Shown: positions 1-9,546 of the stretch, piece by piece | Numbering within the stretch: position 1 is the stretch's first letter | How the letters are laid out: each line of letters opens with the position of its first letter | NCBI RefSeq assembly: GCF_026340305.1 | Contig: NZ_JAPEPI010000001.1 | Span: 2,604,001 to 2,668,000 of the forward strand | Reading direction: 5' to 3' | Origin: Streptomyces sp. NBC_01381 | GTDB taxonomy: Bacteria > Actinomycetota > Actinomycetes > Streptomycetales > Streptomycetaceae | DNA: 64,000 bases | Made by a program: the position numbers and the translations under genes | The notes under the pieces: model-generated | What the model was told of the DNA's origin: nothing | The model's input: the letters and a program-made list of their open reading frames with translations, nothing else | Database searches by the model: none

Positions 1-73
1 ACACAAGCCCCCTGACACTCGTCGCAGCACCCGGGAACCACCCCCGCCCGGGTCCGACGAAGAGAGGGCACCC

Positions 74-3000
74 ATGACCAGAGCACCCGCGTGGCGAAGA
101 GCGAGGCTGCTGCCGGCCTTCGGCCTCGCGTTCGCCCTGCTCCCGGCAGGGCAGGCCGCCACCGCGGCTCCTTCCGACGCGCCGCAGGGACGAGCCACGC
201 CCGCCGCCCACACCGTCACCCTGGTAACCGGCGACAAGGTCACCGTCACGGAACTCGGCGGCGGCAAGAAGACCGTCACCGTCGACCGGCCCGAAGGGTC
301 CACCGGAGCCGTCCGGAGCGAGATATCGGGCGGCCGCATCACCGTCGTACCGGACGAGGCGCGGCCCTATCTGAACGTGGGGACCCTCGACGAGCGGCTC
401 TTCGACGTGACGGAGCTGATCCGGCAGGGGCTCGCCGGGAAGAAGGCCGGCCCTCTTCCGCTGATCGTCACCTACGAGAAGACGGCGCGTGCCGCGGGGC
501 AAGAAGTGCCGCGTGGTGCCGACAAGGTGCGGTCGCTGCCGAGCGTCGGCGGCGTCGCGGTGAAGGCGGGCAGGCCCGGCACGTTCTGGCGGTCCGTGGC
601 GCCTGATGCCGTCAACTCCGCAGAATCAAAGGGTGGTTCACGGGAAGGTGAGCTCGCCGGCGGCATCGGCAAGATCTGGCTCGACGGCCGCGTCGAGGCC
701 GACATGGCGCAGAGCAACGAGCAGATCGGCACCCCCAAGGCCTGGGAGGCGGGGCTCACCGGCAAGGGCGTGAAGGTCGCCGTCCTCGACACCGGGGTCG
801 ACACCTCCCACCCCGGTCTCAAGGACCGTGTCGACGCCACCAAGAGCTTCATCCCGGGCGAGGAGGTCGCCGACCGCAACGGCCACGGCACCCATGTGAC
901 CTCGACTGTCGGCGGCAGCGGCGCAGAGTCCGACGGCGACAAGGAGAAGGGCGTCGCGCCCGGCGCCGCCCTCTCCGTCGGCAAGGTGCTCAGCGACGCG
1001 GGCTCGGGCAGCGAGTCGCAGATCATCGCGGGCATGGAGTGGGCGGCCAAGGACGTCGGCGCCAAGGTCGTGTCGATGAGCCTCGGTTCGCAGGAGGCGA
1101 GCGACGGCACCGACCCGATGGCCGTCGCCGTCGACACGCTCTCCAAAGACACCGGAGCCCTCTTCGTCATCGCCGCGGGCAACACCGGCGCCCCCTCCTC
1201 GATCGGCTCGCCCGGCGCCGCCGACTCCGCGCTGACGGTCGGGGCCGTCGACTCCGCCGACAAGGCCGCGTACTTCACCAGCCAGGGCCCCCGCTTCGGC
1301 GACAACGCCCTCAAGCCCGACCTGTCGGCCCCCGGCGTGGACATCCTCGCCGCCCGTTCCCAACTCGTCGGCGGTGAGGGCTACTACACCAAGATGAGCG
1401 GTACGTCGATGGCGACCCCGCACATCGCGGGCGCCGCGGCCCTGCTCGCCGAGAAGCACCCCGACTGGAGCGGCGCGCGGCTCAAGGACGCGCTGATGTC
1501 GACGTCCGCGCGGCTCGACGCCTCGGCCTATGAGCTGGGCGCGGGTCGCGTCAGCGTGCCCGGCGCGATCGACGCCCGGATCACCGCGAGCGGCAGCGCC
1601 GACCTGGGCTTCTACTCCTGGCCGTACGGCGACAACAAGCCGGTCACGAGGACGCTCACGTACACCAACTCATCGGACGCCGCAGTGGAGTTGACGCTTG
1701 CCGCCGAGGGTGCGGCGGAGGGTGTCGCGACCCTCGCCGACAAGACGCTCACCGTCCCGGCGCACGGCACCGCCTCGACCACGGTGATCGGTGACGGCGC
1801 GAAGGCGCCCGTCGGCAACACCAGCGGCCGCATCGTCGCGAGCGCCGCCGGGAAGCCGGTCGCGCACACCGCGTTCGGCCTGGTCAAGGAGGAGGAGCGG
1901 TACACGCTCACCGTCCACGTCAAGGACCGTGACGGCGCCGCCACCGGGGCGGGCCTCGTGCTCCAGCGCCTCGCCGAGGAGGTCGACCCCTTCCAGACGG
2001 AGGTCGGTGACTCCGGCACGCTGGAGCTGCGCCTGAGGCCGGGAACGTACGCCCTCTCCTCCTTCCTCGACGTGCGCGGCGCCGGCGGCAAGGACTCCCT
2101 CGGCCTCGGCTTCCTGGCCGCGCCCGAGATCGTCCTCGACAAGGACCGCGAAGTCACCCTGGACGGACGGAAGTTGCGCGAGGTCGGCGTGGACGTCGGC
2201 CGGCGCACGGAGACCCGCCAGCTCCTCATGGAGTACGACCGCAAGGCGAACGGCGCCGAGCTGATGGGCGCGGTCCAGGTGCCGGTCAAGTACGACAGCG
2301 TCTTCGCGGCGCCCACCGAGAAGGTGACGAAGGGCAGCTTCGAGTACCGCACCGTCTGGCGTCTGGGCAAGTCCACCCTGGACGTGAAGGGACTCGGCGA
2401 GGTCGTCGCGCAGCCCGGCGGCACCGTCACCGACGGCCGCAGCAGGCTGCCGCTCGTCGACGTGGGCGGCGGCACGGCTGCCGAGTACGCGGGCAAGGAC
2501 GTCAAGGGCAAGGCCGTCGTCGCGCGCCGCTCGGCGGCCGCGACACCCGCCGAGCTCGGGCAGGCCGCCCAGGACGCGGGCGCGAAGGCGCTGTTCGTGA
2601 CGGACGACGTGCCGGGGCGTCTGAACGCCTGGTTCGGCACGGACGACAACGCGGACCGGCCGCTGCAGATCGGCACGGTCGGCGCGGCGGACGGCGCACG
2701 GCTCATCGCGGCGGCGAAGGCGGGCAGGGCCGTGGAGACCACGGCGACGTCCCGCACGCCGTACGTCTACGACGTGTCGGAGGGCCACAAGGGAGCGGTG
2801 CCGCGCGACCTGACGTATGAGCCGTCGAAGCGTGAACTCGCCGTCCTGGACACGAAGTTCCACGCGGTGAAGCCGGTGGCGGGCGGCGAGTTCCGCTACT
2901 CCCTGACGGACACCTTCGCGATCGGCTTCGGCTTCCAGGAGGAGATCGACTACCCCGTCGAGCGGACGGACTACGCATCGACGGGTGCGGGCCAGCTGTG

Positions 3001-3781
3001 GCACGAGTCCGTGTCGGTCGGCCCCGGCGCTTTGGAGGAGCGCGGCGGCCTCGTGAAGTACCGGGGCGGTCAGCGCTCCACCCTGAACTGGTTCAAGCCG
3101 GTGTGGCATCCGTGGCTGGGCACGGGGCTCGGCTGGGGGCAGCAGCGGGCCGGCAACACCCTGGAGTTCAACGTGCCGGGGTGGGGTGACTCCGGGCCCG
3201 ATCACACGGGGTTCGGCGACGTGTGGAACGACGACTCGATGACGCAGGTCAGTGCGGTGTACGCGGACGGGGAGCTGGTGGACCGGCGGCAGAGTTCGGG
3301 GGTCTATGTGTGGGACGCGGATCCCGCAGAGCGGACGTACAAGGTCGTGACGGACACGACGCTGGACCCGGGGCGGTGGCGGCTCGCGACGAAGGGCCAC
3401 TCGGAGTGGACCTTCAAGTCGAAGGAGACCCCGGCCGACCGGAAGACGTTCCTTCCCTTGCTGAACCTCGGGTTCGACGTGGACACGGACCTCGCCGGGG
3501 ACGTACCGGGCGGGCGGACCGTGGACGTCGGGATCTTCTCCGAGTACGTCAAGGGAGCGGCGGACGTCGGGACCATCGGCGGCGCCAAGCTGGAGGTGTC
3601 GTACAACGACGGCGCGAACTGGACGGAGGTCGCCCTGGACCGGAACGGCGAGAAGGCGTCCTGGGGTGGCGAGTTGAAGGTTCCTGGGTCTGCGGAGTTC
3701 ATCTCGCTGCGGGCGTCGGCGAAGGATGACAGGGGCGGCTCGGTCACGCAGGAGATCGTCCGGGCGGTGGGGGTGAGGTAA
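74..3781 (+). CDS. Secreted S8 family serine peptidase (subtilisin-like)
   Basis: This is a 1235-residue exported protease. A signal peptide covers about residues 1-30 (RRARLL, then a hydrophobic run ending LPAGQAATA). A propeptide-like region follows, then an S8 catalytic domain at roughly 215-500. The triad is visible as Asp239 (VAVLDTGVD), His271 (NGHGTHV) and Ser445 (SGTSMATPH). A PA-like segment lies near 800-900, in a long C-terminal beta-rich extension. There is no LPXTG or membrane anchor, so release to the medium is expected. The ATG at 74 follows GAGAGGG at a normal distance. The gene stands alone and ends at a strong hairpin. Substrate unknown. Confidence 0.93.
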   Translation: MTRAPAWRRARLLPAFGLAFALLPAGQAATAAPSDAPQGRATPAAHTVTLVTGDKVTVTELGGGKKTVTVDRPEGSTGAVRSEISGGRITVVPDEARPYLNVGTLDERLFDVTELIRQGLAGKKAGPLPLIVTYEKTARAAGQEVPRGADKVRSLPSVGGVAVKAGRPGTFWRSVAPDAVNSAESKGGSREGELAGGIGKIWLDGRVEADMAQSNEQIGTPKAWEAGLTGKGVKVAVLDTGVDTSHPGLKDRVDATKSFIPGEEVADRNGHGTHVTSTVGGSGAESDGDKEKGVAPGAALSVGKVLSDAGSGSESQIIAGMEWAAKDVGAKVVSMSLGSQEASDGTDPMAVAVDTLSKDTGALFVIAAGNTGAPSSIGSPGAADSALTVGAVDSADKAAYFTSQGPRFGDNALKPDLSAPGVDILAARSQLVGGEGYYTKMSGTSMATPHIAGAAALLAEKHPDWSGARLKDALMSTSARLDASAYELGAGRVSVPGAIDARITASGSADLGFYSWPYGDNKPVTRTLTYTNSSDAAVELTLAAEGAAEGVATLADKTLTVPAHGTASTTVIGDGAKAPVGNTSGRIVASAAGKPVAHTAFGLVKEEERYTLTVHVKDRDGAATGAGLVLQRLAEEVDPFQTEVGDSGTLELRLRPGTYALSSFLDVRGAGGKDSLGLGFLAAPEIVLDKDREVTLDGRKLREVGVDVGRRTETRQLLMEYDRKANGAELMGAVQVPVKYDSVFAAPTEKVTKGSFEYRTVWRLGKSTLDVKGLGEVVAQPGGTVTDGRSRLPLVDVGGGTAAEYAGKDVKGKAVVARRSAAATPAELGQAAQDAGAKALFVTDDVPGRLNAWFGTDDNADRPLQIGTVGAADGARLIAAAKAGRAVETTATSRTPYVYDVSEGHKGAVPRDLTYEPSKRELAVLDTKFHAVKPVAGGEFRYSLTDTFAIGFGFQEEIDYPVERTDYASTGAGQLWHESVSVGPGALEERGGLVKYRGGQRSTLNWFKPVWHPWLGTGLGWGQQRAGNTLEFNVPGWGDSGPDHTGFGDVWNDDSMTQVSAVYADGELVDRRQSSGVYVWDADPAERTYKVVTDTTLDPGRWRLATKGHSEWTFKSKETPADRKTFLPLLNLGFDVDTDLAGDVPGGRTVDVGIFSEYVKGAADVGTIGGAKLEVSYNDGANWTEVALDRNGEKASWGGELKVPGSAEFISLRASAKDDRGGSVTQEIVRAVGVR

Positions 3782-3815
3782 GGGGCAGCCCCCCCGTACA
3801 AGATGGCCTCAAACG

Positions 3816-3847
3816 CCGGCCGGGCTGGATTTATCCAGCCCGGCCGG
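3816..3847. terminator. Strong 15-bp hairpin after the protease gene
   Basis: The arms at 3816-3830 and 3833-3847 are perfectly complementary (CCGGCCGGGCTGGAT and its reverse complement) with a 2-base loop. It lies 35 bp after the protease stop. No T-run follows, which is usual in Streptomyces. It sits inside a larger imperfect inverted repeat, because the left flank (CTCAAACGCCGG) is also complementary to the repeat unit at 3853-3898. Confidence 0.75.
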
Positions 3848-3898
3848 AATCATTCAGCCCGTCCGGCGTTTGAGGACGAACTCGGCGGAGCCGGTGAT
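3837..3898. repeat. Dispersed intergenic repeat, copy 1
   Basis: Positions 3853-3898 match 34770-34815 over 46 bp with one mismatch (core CAGCCCGTCCGGCGTTTGAG). Weaker similarity extends upstream through AGCCCGGCCG. Both copies are intergenic and follow the 3' end of a gene for a large exported peptidase. Nothing else coding is visible in 3782-4101. The small palindrome TCACAGTGA at 3986-3994 is the only other symmetric element I saw there. Confidence 0.7.
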
Positions 3899-4101
3899 GG
3901 ACGACCGCGGGGCAAGCACACCGCAGGCCCACGCACCCCCTGCACGCACTCGTAATGCAGGCGTTACGCCAGTGAAGGTGCTGTGTCACAGTGATCGTTG
4001 AGGCTGATGTAGCCGATTGCCCCGGTTTCTGGGGCTAGTTGGCGGCTCAACAAACGAATCCGGTCCTCCCCCCACAATCCGAACAGGATGGGACCACACT
4101 G

Positions 4102-6462
4102 ATGACCCTTCAATTGCCCCTGGGGCCCGATCCACTCATGTCGGCCGCGCCCCCCGGCGGCCACGTCCTGGCCGTAGGTTCGCCGGGGCCAAGCCGTGAA
4201 CTGCTCACCCGGACGCTGAAGCTCACCGGGTACGAAGTCACCCATGCCGTACCCGGCGACGTACACCGTCAGGTCAGGCTCGCGCCGCCCGACGCGATCG
4301 TGGCCCTCGACGACGGCCCGGACGGTCGGCGCCTCGGCCTCGACGTCATACGGGAGGTGCGCGCCGACCCCGCAGGGCAGGCGCTGCCCCTGCTCATGGT
4401 CACCGGGGCCCGCACGCACGCCCCCGGCACCGTCGCCGATCTGCTGCAGAGCGGCGCCGACGACTGCCTGCCGGAGGCGTCCGACCCGCGTGAGCTGTCC
4501 GCGCGGATAACGGCCAAGCTGCACCGCGTCCCGGTCCCGGTCGAGAACCTGCTGCGTGACCCGCGCACCGGCCTCTACTCGGGGCCGCACTTCATGGACG
4601 AGCTCGACCGCGAGCTCAGCCGCCCGCCGGCCGCCCGGCGCGGCGGCGTGCTCGCCGTCGTCGGCGTCGCCGAGATGGCCGCCCTGGAGTCGCGGCTCGG
4701 GCCGCGCGTGCGGCGCGAGGTCGCCGAGCGTCTCGCCGGTGTCGCCGAGAAGATGGGCGGCGTCTGCGACCGGCTCGGCTGGGACGAGGGCGGGCAGCTG
4801 CTCGTGCTGATGCCCGGTGTCGACGAGGAGACCGCCACGCGGAGCCTGCGGGAGTTCGCCGCGTCCGTGGCGGGCACCCGGTTCGTCGTCGCGGACGAGA
4901 ACGTCCGGCTCACCCCGGCGATCGGCTGGACCCCGCTCGCCGAGTACGCCGACCACAGCCGGGCGGCCGAGCACGCGCGGGACGCCGTGTCCGAGGCCGT
5001 ACGCCACCGGGACCTGCGCCCGGTGCGCTACGAGCCGTGGATGCGGGCGAGCGCCCCGCACGGCCACCGCCGCGCCCGCGCCGGGTTCCGGGTCCTGCTC
5101 ACCTGGCTGACCCGGCTGATCTCACCCGTGCTTCCCCTTGTGCTCGGCGTGGGCGTGCCGTTCGCGCTCTACCAGCAGGCGTACGAACTGGGCTGGGACG
5201 CGGCCGGGTTCGCCTACTGGGTGGTGGTGGCCGGGCTCGTGCTCTCCGCGCTGCTCATCATGCTGGAGTGCCTGTTCTCGCTGGACGCCACGCCCAGGCC
5301 CGACCGGGCCGGCTCGCCCTATCCGGCCGCCAGCGCCGTCATTGCCGCGTACCTGCCGAACGAGGCGGCGACGATCGTCGACACCGTCGAGTCGTTCCTG
5401 CGGCTCGACTACCCCGGCGAGCTGGAGATCGTCCTCGCGTACAACACACCGCATCCGCTGCCCGTCGAGGACACCCTGCGGGACATGGCGGCCGGCGATC
5501 CGCGCCTCGTGCTCCTGCCGGTCGTGGGCAGCACGTCCAAGGCGCAGAACATCAACGCCGCGGTGACGCGGGTGCACGGCGAGTTCGTCGGCATCTTCGA
5601 CGCCGACCACCATCCCGCGCCGAACGCCTTCCGGCACGCGTGGGACTGGCTGTCCAACGGCTACGACGTCGTGCAGGGTCACTGCGTCGTACGCAACGGG
5701 GACAGCTCGTGGGTCGCCCAGACGGTCGGCGTCGAGTTCGAGACGATCTATGCCGTCAGCCATCCCGGACGGACCCGGATGTACGGCTTCGGGGTCTTCG
5801 GCGGGTCGAACGGCTTCTGGCGCACGGACCTCCTCGCCAGGACCCGGATGCACGGCTCGATGCTCACCGAGGACATCGACTCGACGATGCGTGCCCTGAA
5901 CGAGGGCGCCCGGATCGCCATGGACCGGACGCTCATCTCGCGTGAGCTCGCGCCGACCCTGCTGCGGCCGCTGTGGAACCAGCGCTCGCGCTGGGCGCAG
6001 GGCTGGCTCCAGGTGTCGCTGCGGCATCTGTGGGGCGCGCTGCGCTCGCCGGTGTTCTCGCGGCGCCAGAAGACGGGCCTGTTCGTGCTGCTCGGCTGGC
6101 GCGAGGTGCAGCCGTGGCTGACGCTGCAGATCCTGCCGATCCTGGCGCACGCCGCCTGGCGTGCGGGCGGCGTGGACCGGCTGGACTGGGCGGTGCCGGT
6201 CTGCCTGATGGCGGCAGCCGTCACGATGTCCGCCGGGGTGGTGCAGGCCGCCTTCGCCTGGCGGCTCGCGGTGCCCGAACTGCGCCGCCGCAAGGCGTGG
6301 TTCTGGCGCTATCTGCTGGTGTCGACGTTCTTCTACAGCCACTTCAAGAACATGGTGGCGCGCCAGGCGCACCTGAAGGAGGCGCTCGGCGACCGGCAGT
6401 GGCGGGTCACGCCACGGGCCGCCGCCGCCCCCGAGGCCGCCGAACCGGCGGTGCGGGCATGA
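4102..6462 (+). CDS. Degenerate receiver/GGDEF-family 2 glycosyltransferase fusion
   Basis: This 786-residue protein appears to be a membrane-bound processive beta-glycosyltransferase with an unusual N-terminal sensory half. Residues about 20-125 resemble a response-regulator receiver: VALDD near the phosphoacceptor site is kept, but the usual Lys-Pro near the end is replaced by Pro-Glu-Ala. Residues about 135-280 resemble a GGDEF domain (RDPRTGLYS start) whose signature is GWDEG, so cyclase activity is unlikely. Two or more membrane segments follow, then a GT2 domain with DAD (500-502), TED (589-591) and QRSRW (627-631), then further membrane helices. ATG 4102 is preferred over TTG 4039 because of the upstream AGGATGGG. 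The stop overlaps the next start (ATGA). The product may be a surface polysaccharide. Confidence 0.85.
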   Translation: MTLQLPLGPDPLMSAAPPGGHVLAVGSPGPSRELLTRTLKLTGYEVTHAVPGDVHRQVRLAPPDAIVALDDGPDGRRLGLDVIREVRADPAGQALPLLMVTGARTHAPGTVADLLQSGADDCLPEASDPRELSARITAKLHRVPVPVENLLRDPRTGLYSGPHFMDELDRELSRPPAARRGGVLAVVGVAEMAALESRLGPRVRREVAERLAGVAEKMGGVCDRLGWDEGGQLLVLMPGVDEETATRSLREFAASVAGTRFVVADENVRLTPAIGWTPLAEYADHSRAAEHARDAVSEAVRHRDLRPVRYEPWMRASAPHGHRRARAGFRVLLTWLTRLISPVLPLVLGVGVPFALYQQAYELGWDAAGFAYWVVVAGLVLSALLIMLECLFSLDATPRPDRAGSPYPAASAVIAAYLPNEAATIVDTVESFLRLDYPGELEIVLAYNTPHPLPVEDTLRDMAAGDPRLVLLPVVGSTSKAQNINAAVTRVHGEFVGIFDADHHPAPNAFRHAWDWLSNGYDVVQGHCVVRNGDSSWVAQTVGVEFETIYAVSHPGRTRMYGFGVFGGSNGFWRTDLLARTRMHGSMLTEDIDSTMRALNEGARIAMDRTLISRELAPTLLRPLWNQRSRWAQGWLQVSLRHLWGALRSPVFSRRQKTGLFVLLGWREVQPWLTLQILPILAHAAWRAGGVDRLDWAVPVCLMAAAVTMSAGVVQAAFAWRLAVPELRRRKAWFWRYLLVSTFFYSHFKNMVARQAHLKEALGDRQWRVTPRAAAAPEAAEPAVRA

Positions 6463-7694
6463 CCAGCACCCTCACCCCCCTCACGGCCACCCGGCCCAGG
6501 CCGGCGCCTCCCGCTCCACGCCCGTCCCGCGGCCGTGCGCTCGAACTCCAGGGATACCGCGGCCTCGCCGCCCTGAGCACGGTCCTCTTCCACGTATGGC
6601 AGGAGTGGTACACCTACGACGCGGCGGGCGCGCACCCGCCGGTCGACAGTCCCTGGCTGGGCGCGCTGGTCTCACTGGAGGTGATCGACCTCTTCTTCGT
6701 GATGTCCGCGTATCTGCTCACGCTGTCGTACGCCCGCGCGGCCATCGACGGCGGCACGATCCGCACCGGCCGGAGCTTCCTCTTCCGGCGGGCGATCCGC
6801 ATCCTGCCGCTGTACTTCCTCGCGGTGCTCGTCGTCTGGGCGAGCCGCAATCCGACCCTGCCGGGGGACTGGCGGGACCTGGTCGAACACCTCACGTTCA
6901 CGCACATCTTCGACCAGGAGCGGATCTTCTACACCCTCGGCCCCACCTGGTCCCTGTCCCTGGAGGTCGCCTTCTACCTGGCGCTCATCGCGCTCGGCCC
7001 GCTGGCGGTGCGGGTGTGCCGGAGGCTTTCGACACGGCGGGCCCGTGTCGCGGTGTGCGCTTCGGGGTGCGCGGCGCTGTTCGTCCTGCCGGTGGTCTGG
7101 ATCTCCGTCGCGCGTTACGTCGTCGGGGTGCCGCACACCAACTGGCCGGTGTACTTCGGACCGCAGGCCCGCTTCGGGGGGTTCGCTGCGGGCATGGCGC
7201 TCGCGGTGCTGCTCGTGGCGCTGGGTGAGCGGGGCCGGCTGAGCGCGCGGGCGACGGTGCCGCTCTCGGCGGGGGCGCTGGCGGGGCTCTACGCCCTGTC
7301 GTACCTCTCCGAACCGGAGAACTTCGCGCACACCTACTACCACCCGATCGCGTCCGTGCTGTGGTTCACGCTGCTCTACGCCACGCTGCAGGTCCGCTCG
7401 GGCGAACAGGTGCGCTGGCACGGCGTGCTGCGGGCGCGCTGGGTGACGGCGGTCGGGCTCATCAGCTACAGCCTCTACATCTGGCACGAGCCGGTGATGC
7501 TCTGGCTCATCAAGTCCGGTCTGGTGCCGACGAGTCAGGCCGGTTTCCCGTTCGCCGCGCTGATCGTGCTCGCGGTCGCACTGGCCGTCGGCACGGCGAG
7601 CTACTGGCTCATCGAGTACCCGGCGAGCCTGCTCGGCAAGGCGAAGGACGGCAAGGGCGGTGCGCGGGAGTTCTATCCGGATCCGACGCGCTGA
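6459..7694 (+). CDS. Membrane acyltransferase (acyltransferase 3/OafA family)
   Basis: This 411-residue multispan protein begins with a short Pro-rich cytoplasmic stretch and then the family signature: GYRGLAALSTVLFHVW, with the conserved His in FHVW, and DLFFVMSAYLLTLSYA. The RAIRILPLYFLAV segment is also typical. Such enzymes transfer acetyl or other acyl groups to extracytoplasmic sugars. The start codon overlaps the stop of the preceding glycosyltransferase by 4 bases, so the two are translationally coupled and the acyl acceptor is probably that enzyme's glycan. A 15-bp hairpin follows the stop. Confidence 0.9.
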   Translation: MTSTLTPLTATRPRPAPPAPRPSRGRALELQGYRGLAALSTVLFHVWQEWYTYDAAGAHPPVDSPWLGALVSLEVIDLFFVMSAYLLTLSYARAAIDGGTIRTGRSFLFRRAIRILPLYFLAVLVVWASRNPTLPGDWRDLVEHLTFTHIFDQERIFYTLGPTWSLSLEVAFYLALIALGPLAVRVCRRLSTRRARVAVCASGCAALFVLPVVWISVARYVVGVPHTNWPVYFGPQARFGGFAAGMALAVLLVALGERGRLSARATVPLSAGALAGLYALSYLSEPENFAHTYYHPIASVLWFTLLYATLQVRSGEQVRWHGVLRARWVTAVGLISYSLYIWHEPVMLWLIKSGLVPTSQAGFPFAALIVLAVALAVGTASYWLIEYPASLLGKAKDGKGGAREFYPDPTR

Positions 7695-7699
7695 CACGG

Positions 7700-7737
7700 C
7701 GGTGCCGCCTCCCCGTGGGACGGGGGAGGCGGCACCG
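7700..7737. terminator. Bidirectional hairpin terminator
   Basis: The arms at 7700-7714 and 7723-7737 form a perfect 15-bp stem (CGGTGCCGCCTCCCC) with an 8-base loop. It starts 6 bp after the acyltransferase stop. It also lies just downstream of the minus-strand micro-ORF at 7759-7818, so it could serve both directions. Confidence 0.75.
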
Positions 7738-7758
7738 TGCTGAGAACTCCGGGTGACG

Positions 7759-7818
7759 TCAGACCAGCCAGCCGAGGAAGTGGGCGAGACCGGCGACGAC
7801 GTCAGTGATGAGGTTCAT
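7759..7818 (-). CDS. 19-residue hydrophobic micro-ORF
   Basis: This is a minus-strand ORF far below normal annotation cut-offs, encoding [19 protein letters not shown]. It has a good ribosome-binding site: AAGGAG on the minus strand (7829-7834), about 10 bases before the ATG. Its stop is followed within 25 bp by the hairpin at 7700-7737. The peptide is a predicted amphipathic or membrane helix with a single acidic residue. No function can be assigned. A membrane-active peptide or a regulatory upstream ORF are both possible. The rest of 7819-8067 looks like promoter sequence shared with the divergent esterase-like gene. Confidence 0.5.
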   Translation of the reverse strand: MNLITDVVAGLAHFLGWLV

Positions 7819-8067
7819 GGTGGTGCTTCTCCTTGTGGGACGTGCTCAGGTCTTCTTCCAACTCCCGGACCTCGTATGGGACATGGGCCGGGAACGCGGC
7901 AACTACGGTCTGCAGCCCGTCGCTTGCGTTCCGTAATCATCGTCAATCGCATGCGTCACATGCAATCCCTGAGGCGACGATCACCTGTTCCAGGGAACAC
8001 CTGCTCCCTTGTTCGCATTTTCGGGATCGGATGCTGTACTGACGCCCCGTCAATCAAGGGGCTGCTC

Positions 8068-9135
8068 ATGCGATCTCGGAGAACAGTGCTCGCGGTGGCG
8101 TCGACCTCCGCACTCCTGGCGACGGGAGCCGCTCCCGCTTCCGCCGACCGCGCGGCCTGCTCCCCAAGGGTGTCCGTCTCCGGCTACTCCGACGCCCTGA
8201 ACAAGACCACCGTCGACGGCCGCCCGGTGGGAGGCCTCTCGGCGCTCAGTGTCGAGCGGGACGGCAGCGTGACCGCGGTCTCCGACCGCTCGGCGCTCTT
8301 CGCGCTCGATCTGCGCGGGAGCGAGCCACGCGCCACGGGGTTCGTGCCGCTGGCCGACGAGACGGGCGCGGTGCTCGACTCGGAAGGGCTCGTCACGGAC
8401 CGCGACGGCAGCCGCCTGGTCGCCGACGAGCGGGCCCCTTCCGTCCTCCGCTACGACGAGGACGGAACCACCCTCAGGGGCCGGTTACCGGTCCCGGACC
8501 CTCTCCGGGTGGCCCCGGCGGGCCGCGCCCGGCAGAACCAGACCTTCGAGAGCCTCGCCCTGCTGCCCGGCGGACGCACCCTGGTCGCGGGGATGGAGGG
8601 CCCGCTGGCCGGCGACGGCACGGACGCCGCGGGGCGCACCCTGAACCGCGTACAGACCTGGCAACGCGGCGCGCACGGCGGCGAGTTCCGCGTCGGGCCG
8701 CAGTACGGGTACGCCGTCGACCCCGGCATGGGTCTGGTCGAGCTCGCGCCGGCCGGGGACGGCCGCCTCCTCGTCCTGGAGCGCGGCTTCACACCGGACT
8801 TCATGATCTCCGTACGGCTGTACGTCGCAGAGGTGCGCGGCGCCGAGGAGACCGGCGCGGTGCAGCACCTGGACGGGAACACGCGCGTGCTGCGCAAGAC
8901 GCTCCTGGCCGATCTCACCGACTGCCCCTCCCTGGGCGCACCCTCGAACCTGCCGCCCGGCAACAACCCGCTGATCGACAACATCGAGGGCATGGCGGTG
9001 ACCGGCCGCGGTGGTCACGGCGGTCATGGCGGTCACGGCGCGCTGCGGCTGCTGCTCGTCAGCGACGACAACGAACTGCCGCAGCAGATCACCCGCCTCT
9101 ACAGCCTTCGGGTGAAGCTGCCGCCGCGCCGGTGA
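8068..9135 (+). CDS. Secreted esterase-like/phytase-like beta-propeller protein
   Basis: This 355-residue exported protein carries a signal peptide ([20 protein letters not shown], cleavage near ASADRAA). The mature part fits the esterase-like activity of phytase family (PF13449-type): repeated short beta-strand segments, [15 protein letters not shown] and DNIEGMAV motifs. A short [10 protein letters not shown] stretch lies near the C terminus and looks like a codon-level expansion. ATG 8068 has AAGGGG seven bases upstream and opens exactly at the signal peptide. The in-frame codons further upstream look noncoding. Substrate unknown. Confidence 0.82.
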   Translation: MRSRRTVLAVASTSALLATGAAPASADRAACSPRVSVSGYSDALNKTTVDGRPVGGLSALSVERDGSVTAVSDRSALFALDLRGSEPRATGFVPLADETGAVLDSEGLVTDRDGSRLVADERAPSVLRYDEDGTTLRGRLPVPDPLRVAPAGRARQNQTFESLALLPGGRTLVAGMEGPLAGDGTDAAGRTLNRVQTWQRGAHGGEFRVGPQYGYAVDPGMGLVELAPAGDGRLLVLERGFTPDFMISVRLYVAEVRGAEETGAVQHLDGNTRVLRKTLLADLTDCPSLGAPSNLPPGNNPLIDNIEGMAVTGRGGHGGHGGHGALRLLLVSDDNELPQQITRLYSLRVKLPPRR

Positions 9136-9168
9136 AGGAGCGGCCGCGCGGGGCGCGACGATGGGGCC

Positions 9169-9537
9169 ATGGAGACCCAGCCGTTCCCCGTGCGCCGCGT
9201 GTACGACCCGCCGAACGAAGCCGATGGCGTACGCGTCCTGGTGGACCGCCTGTGGCCGCGAGGCGTCTCCAAGGAACTCGCCGTCATCAGCGAATGGCCC
9301 AAGGAGGTCACGCCTTCCAGCGCGCTGCGCACGTGGTTCCATCAGCACCGGGACGAGTACGAGGAGTTCGCGCGCCGCTACCGCGCCGAGCTCGAAGGAC
9401 CGGAGCAGCAGGACGCGATCCTGCATCTGCGGGAGCTCGCGGACGCCGGGACGGTCACCCTGATCACCGCGGTGCGGGACCCGGAGCACAGCCATGTCCC
9501 CACGCTGCGGTCCGTGCTGCTGGAGGGGAAGGCCTGA
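9169..9537 (+). CDS. DUF488 domain-containing protein
   Basis: This 122-residue cytoplasmic protein has the DUF488 hallmarks VDRLWPRG near residues 25-32 and an HxHRDEYEEFARRY-type segment. The family is widespread and has no established biochemical role. The gene starts 33 bp after the esterase-like gene and could be read through from it. It converges with the downstream kinase gene, whose stop is only 9 bp away. Confidence 0.88.
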   Translation: METQPFPVRRVYDPPNEADGVRVLVDRLWPRGVSKELAVISEWPKEVTPSSALRTWFHQHRDEYEEFARRYRAELEGPEQQDAILHLRELADAGTVTLITAVRDPEHSHVPTLRSVLLEGKA

Positions 9538-9546
9538 GCCCCTGCG

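Noticed and set aside
3964..5067. 367-codon minus-strand frame opposite the glycosyltransferase N-terminal half
   Set aside because: No recognisable protein features; the plus strand has a continuous receiver/GGDEF-like/GT2 reading.
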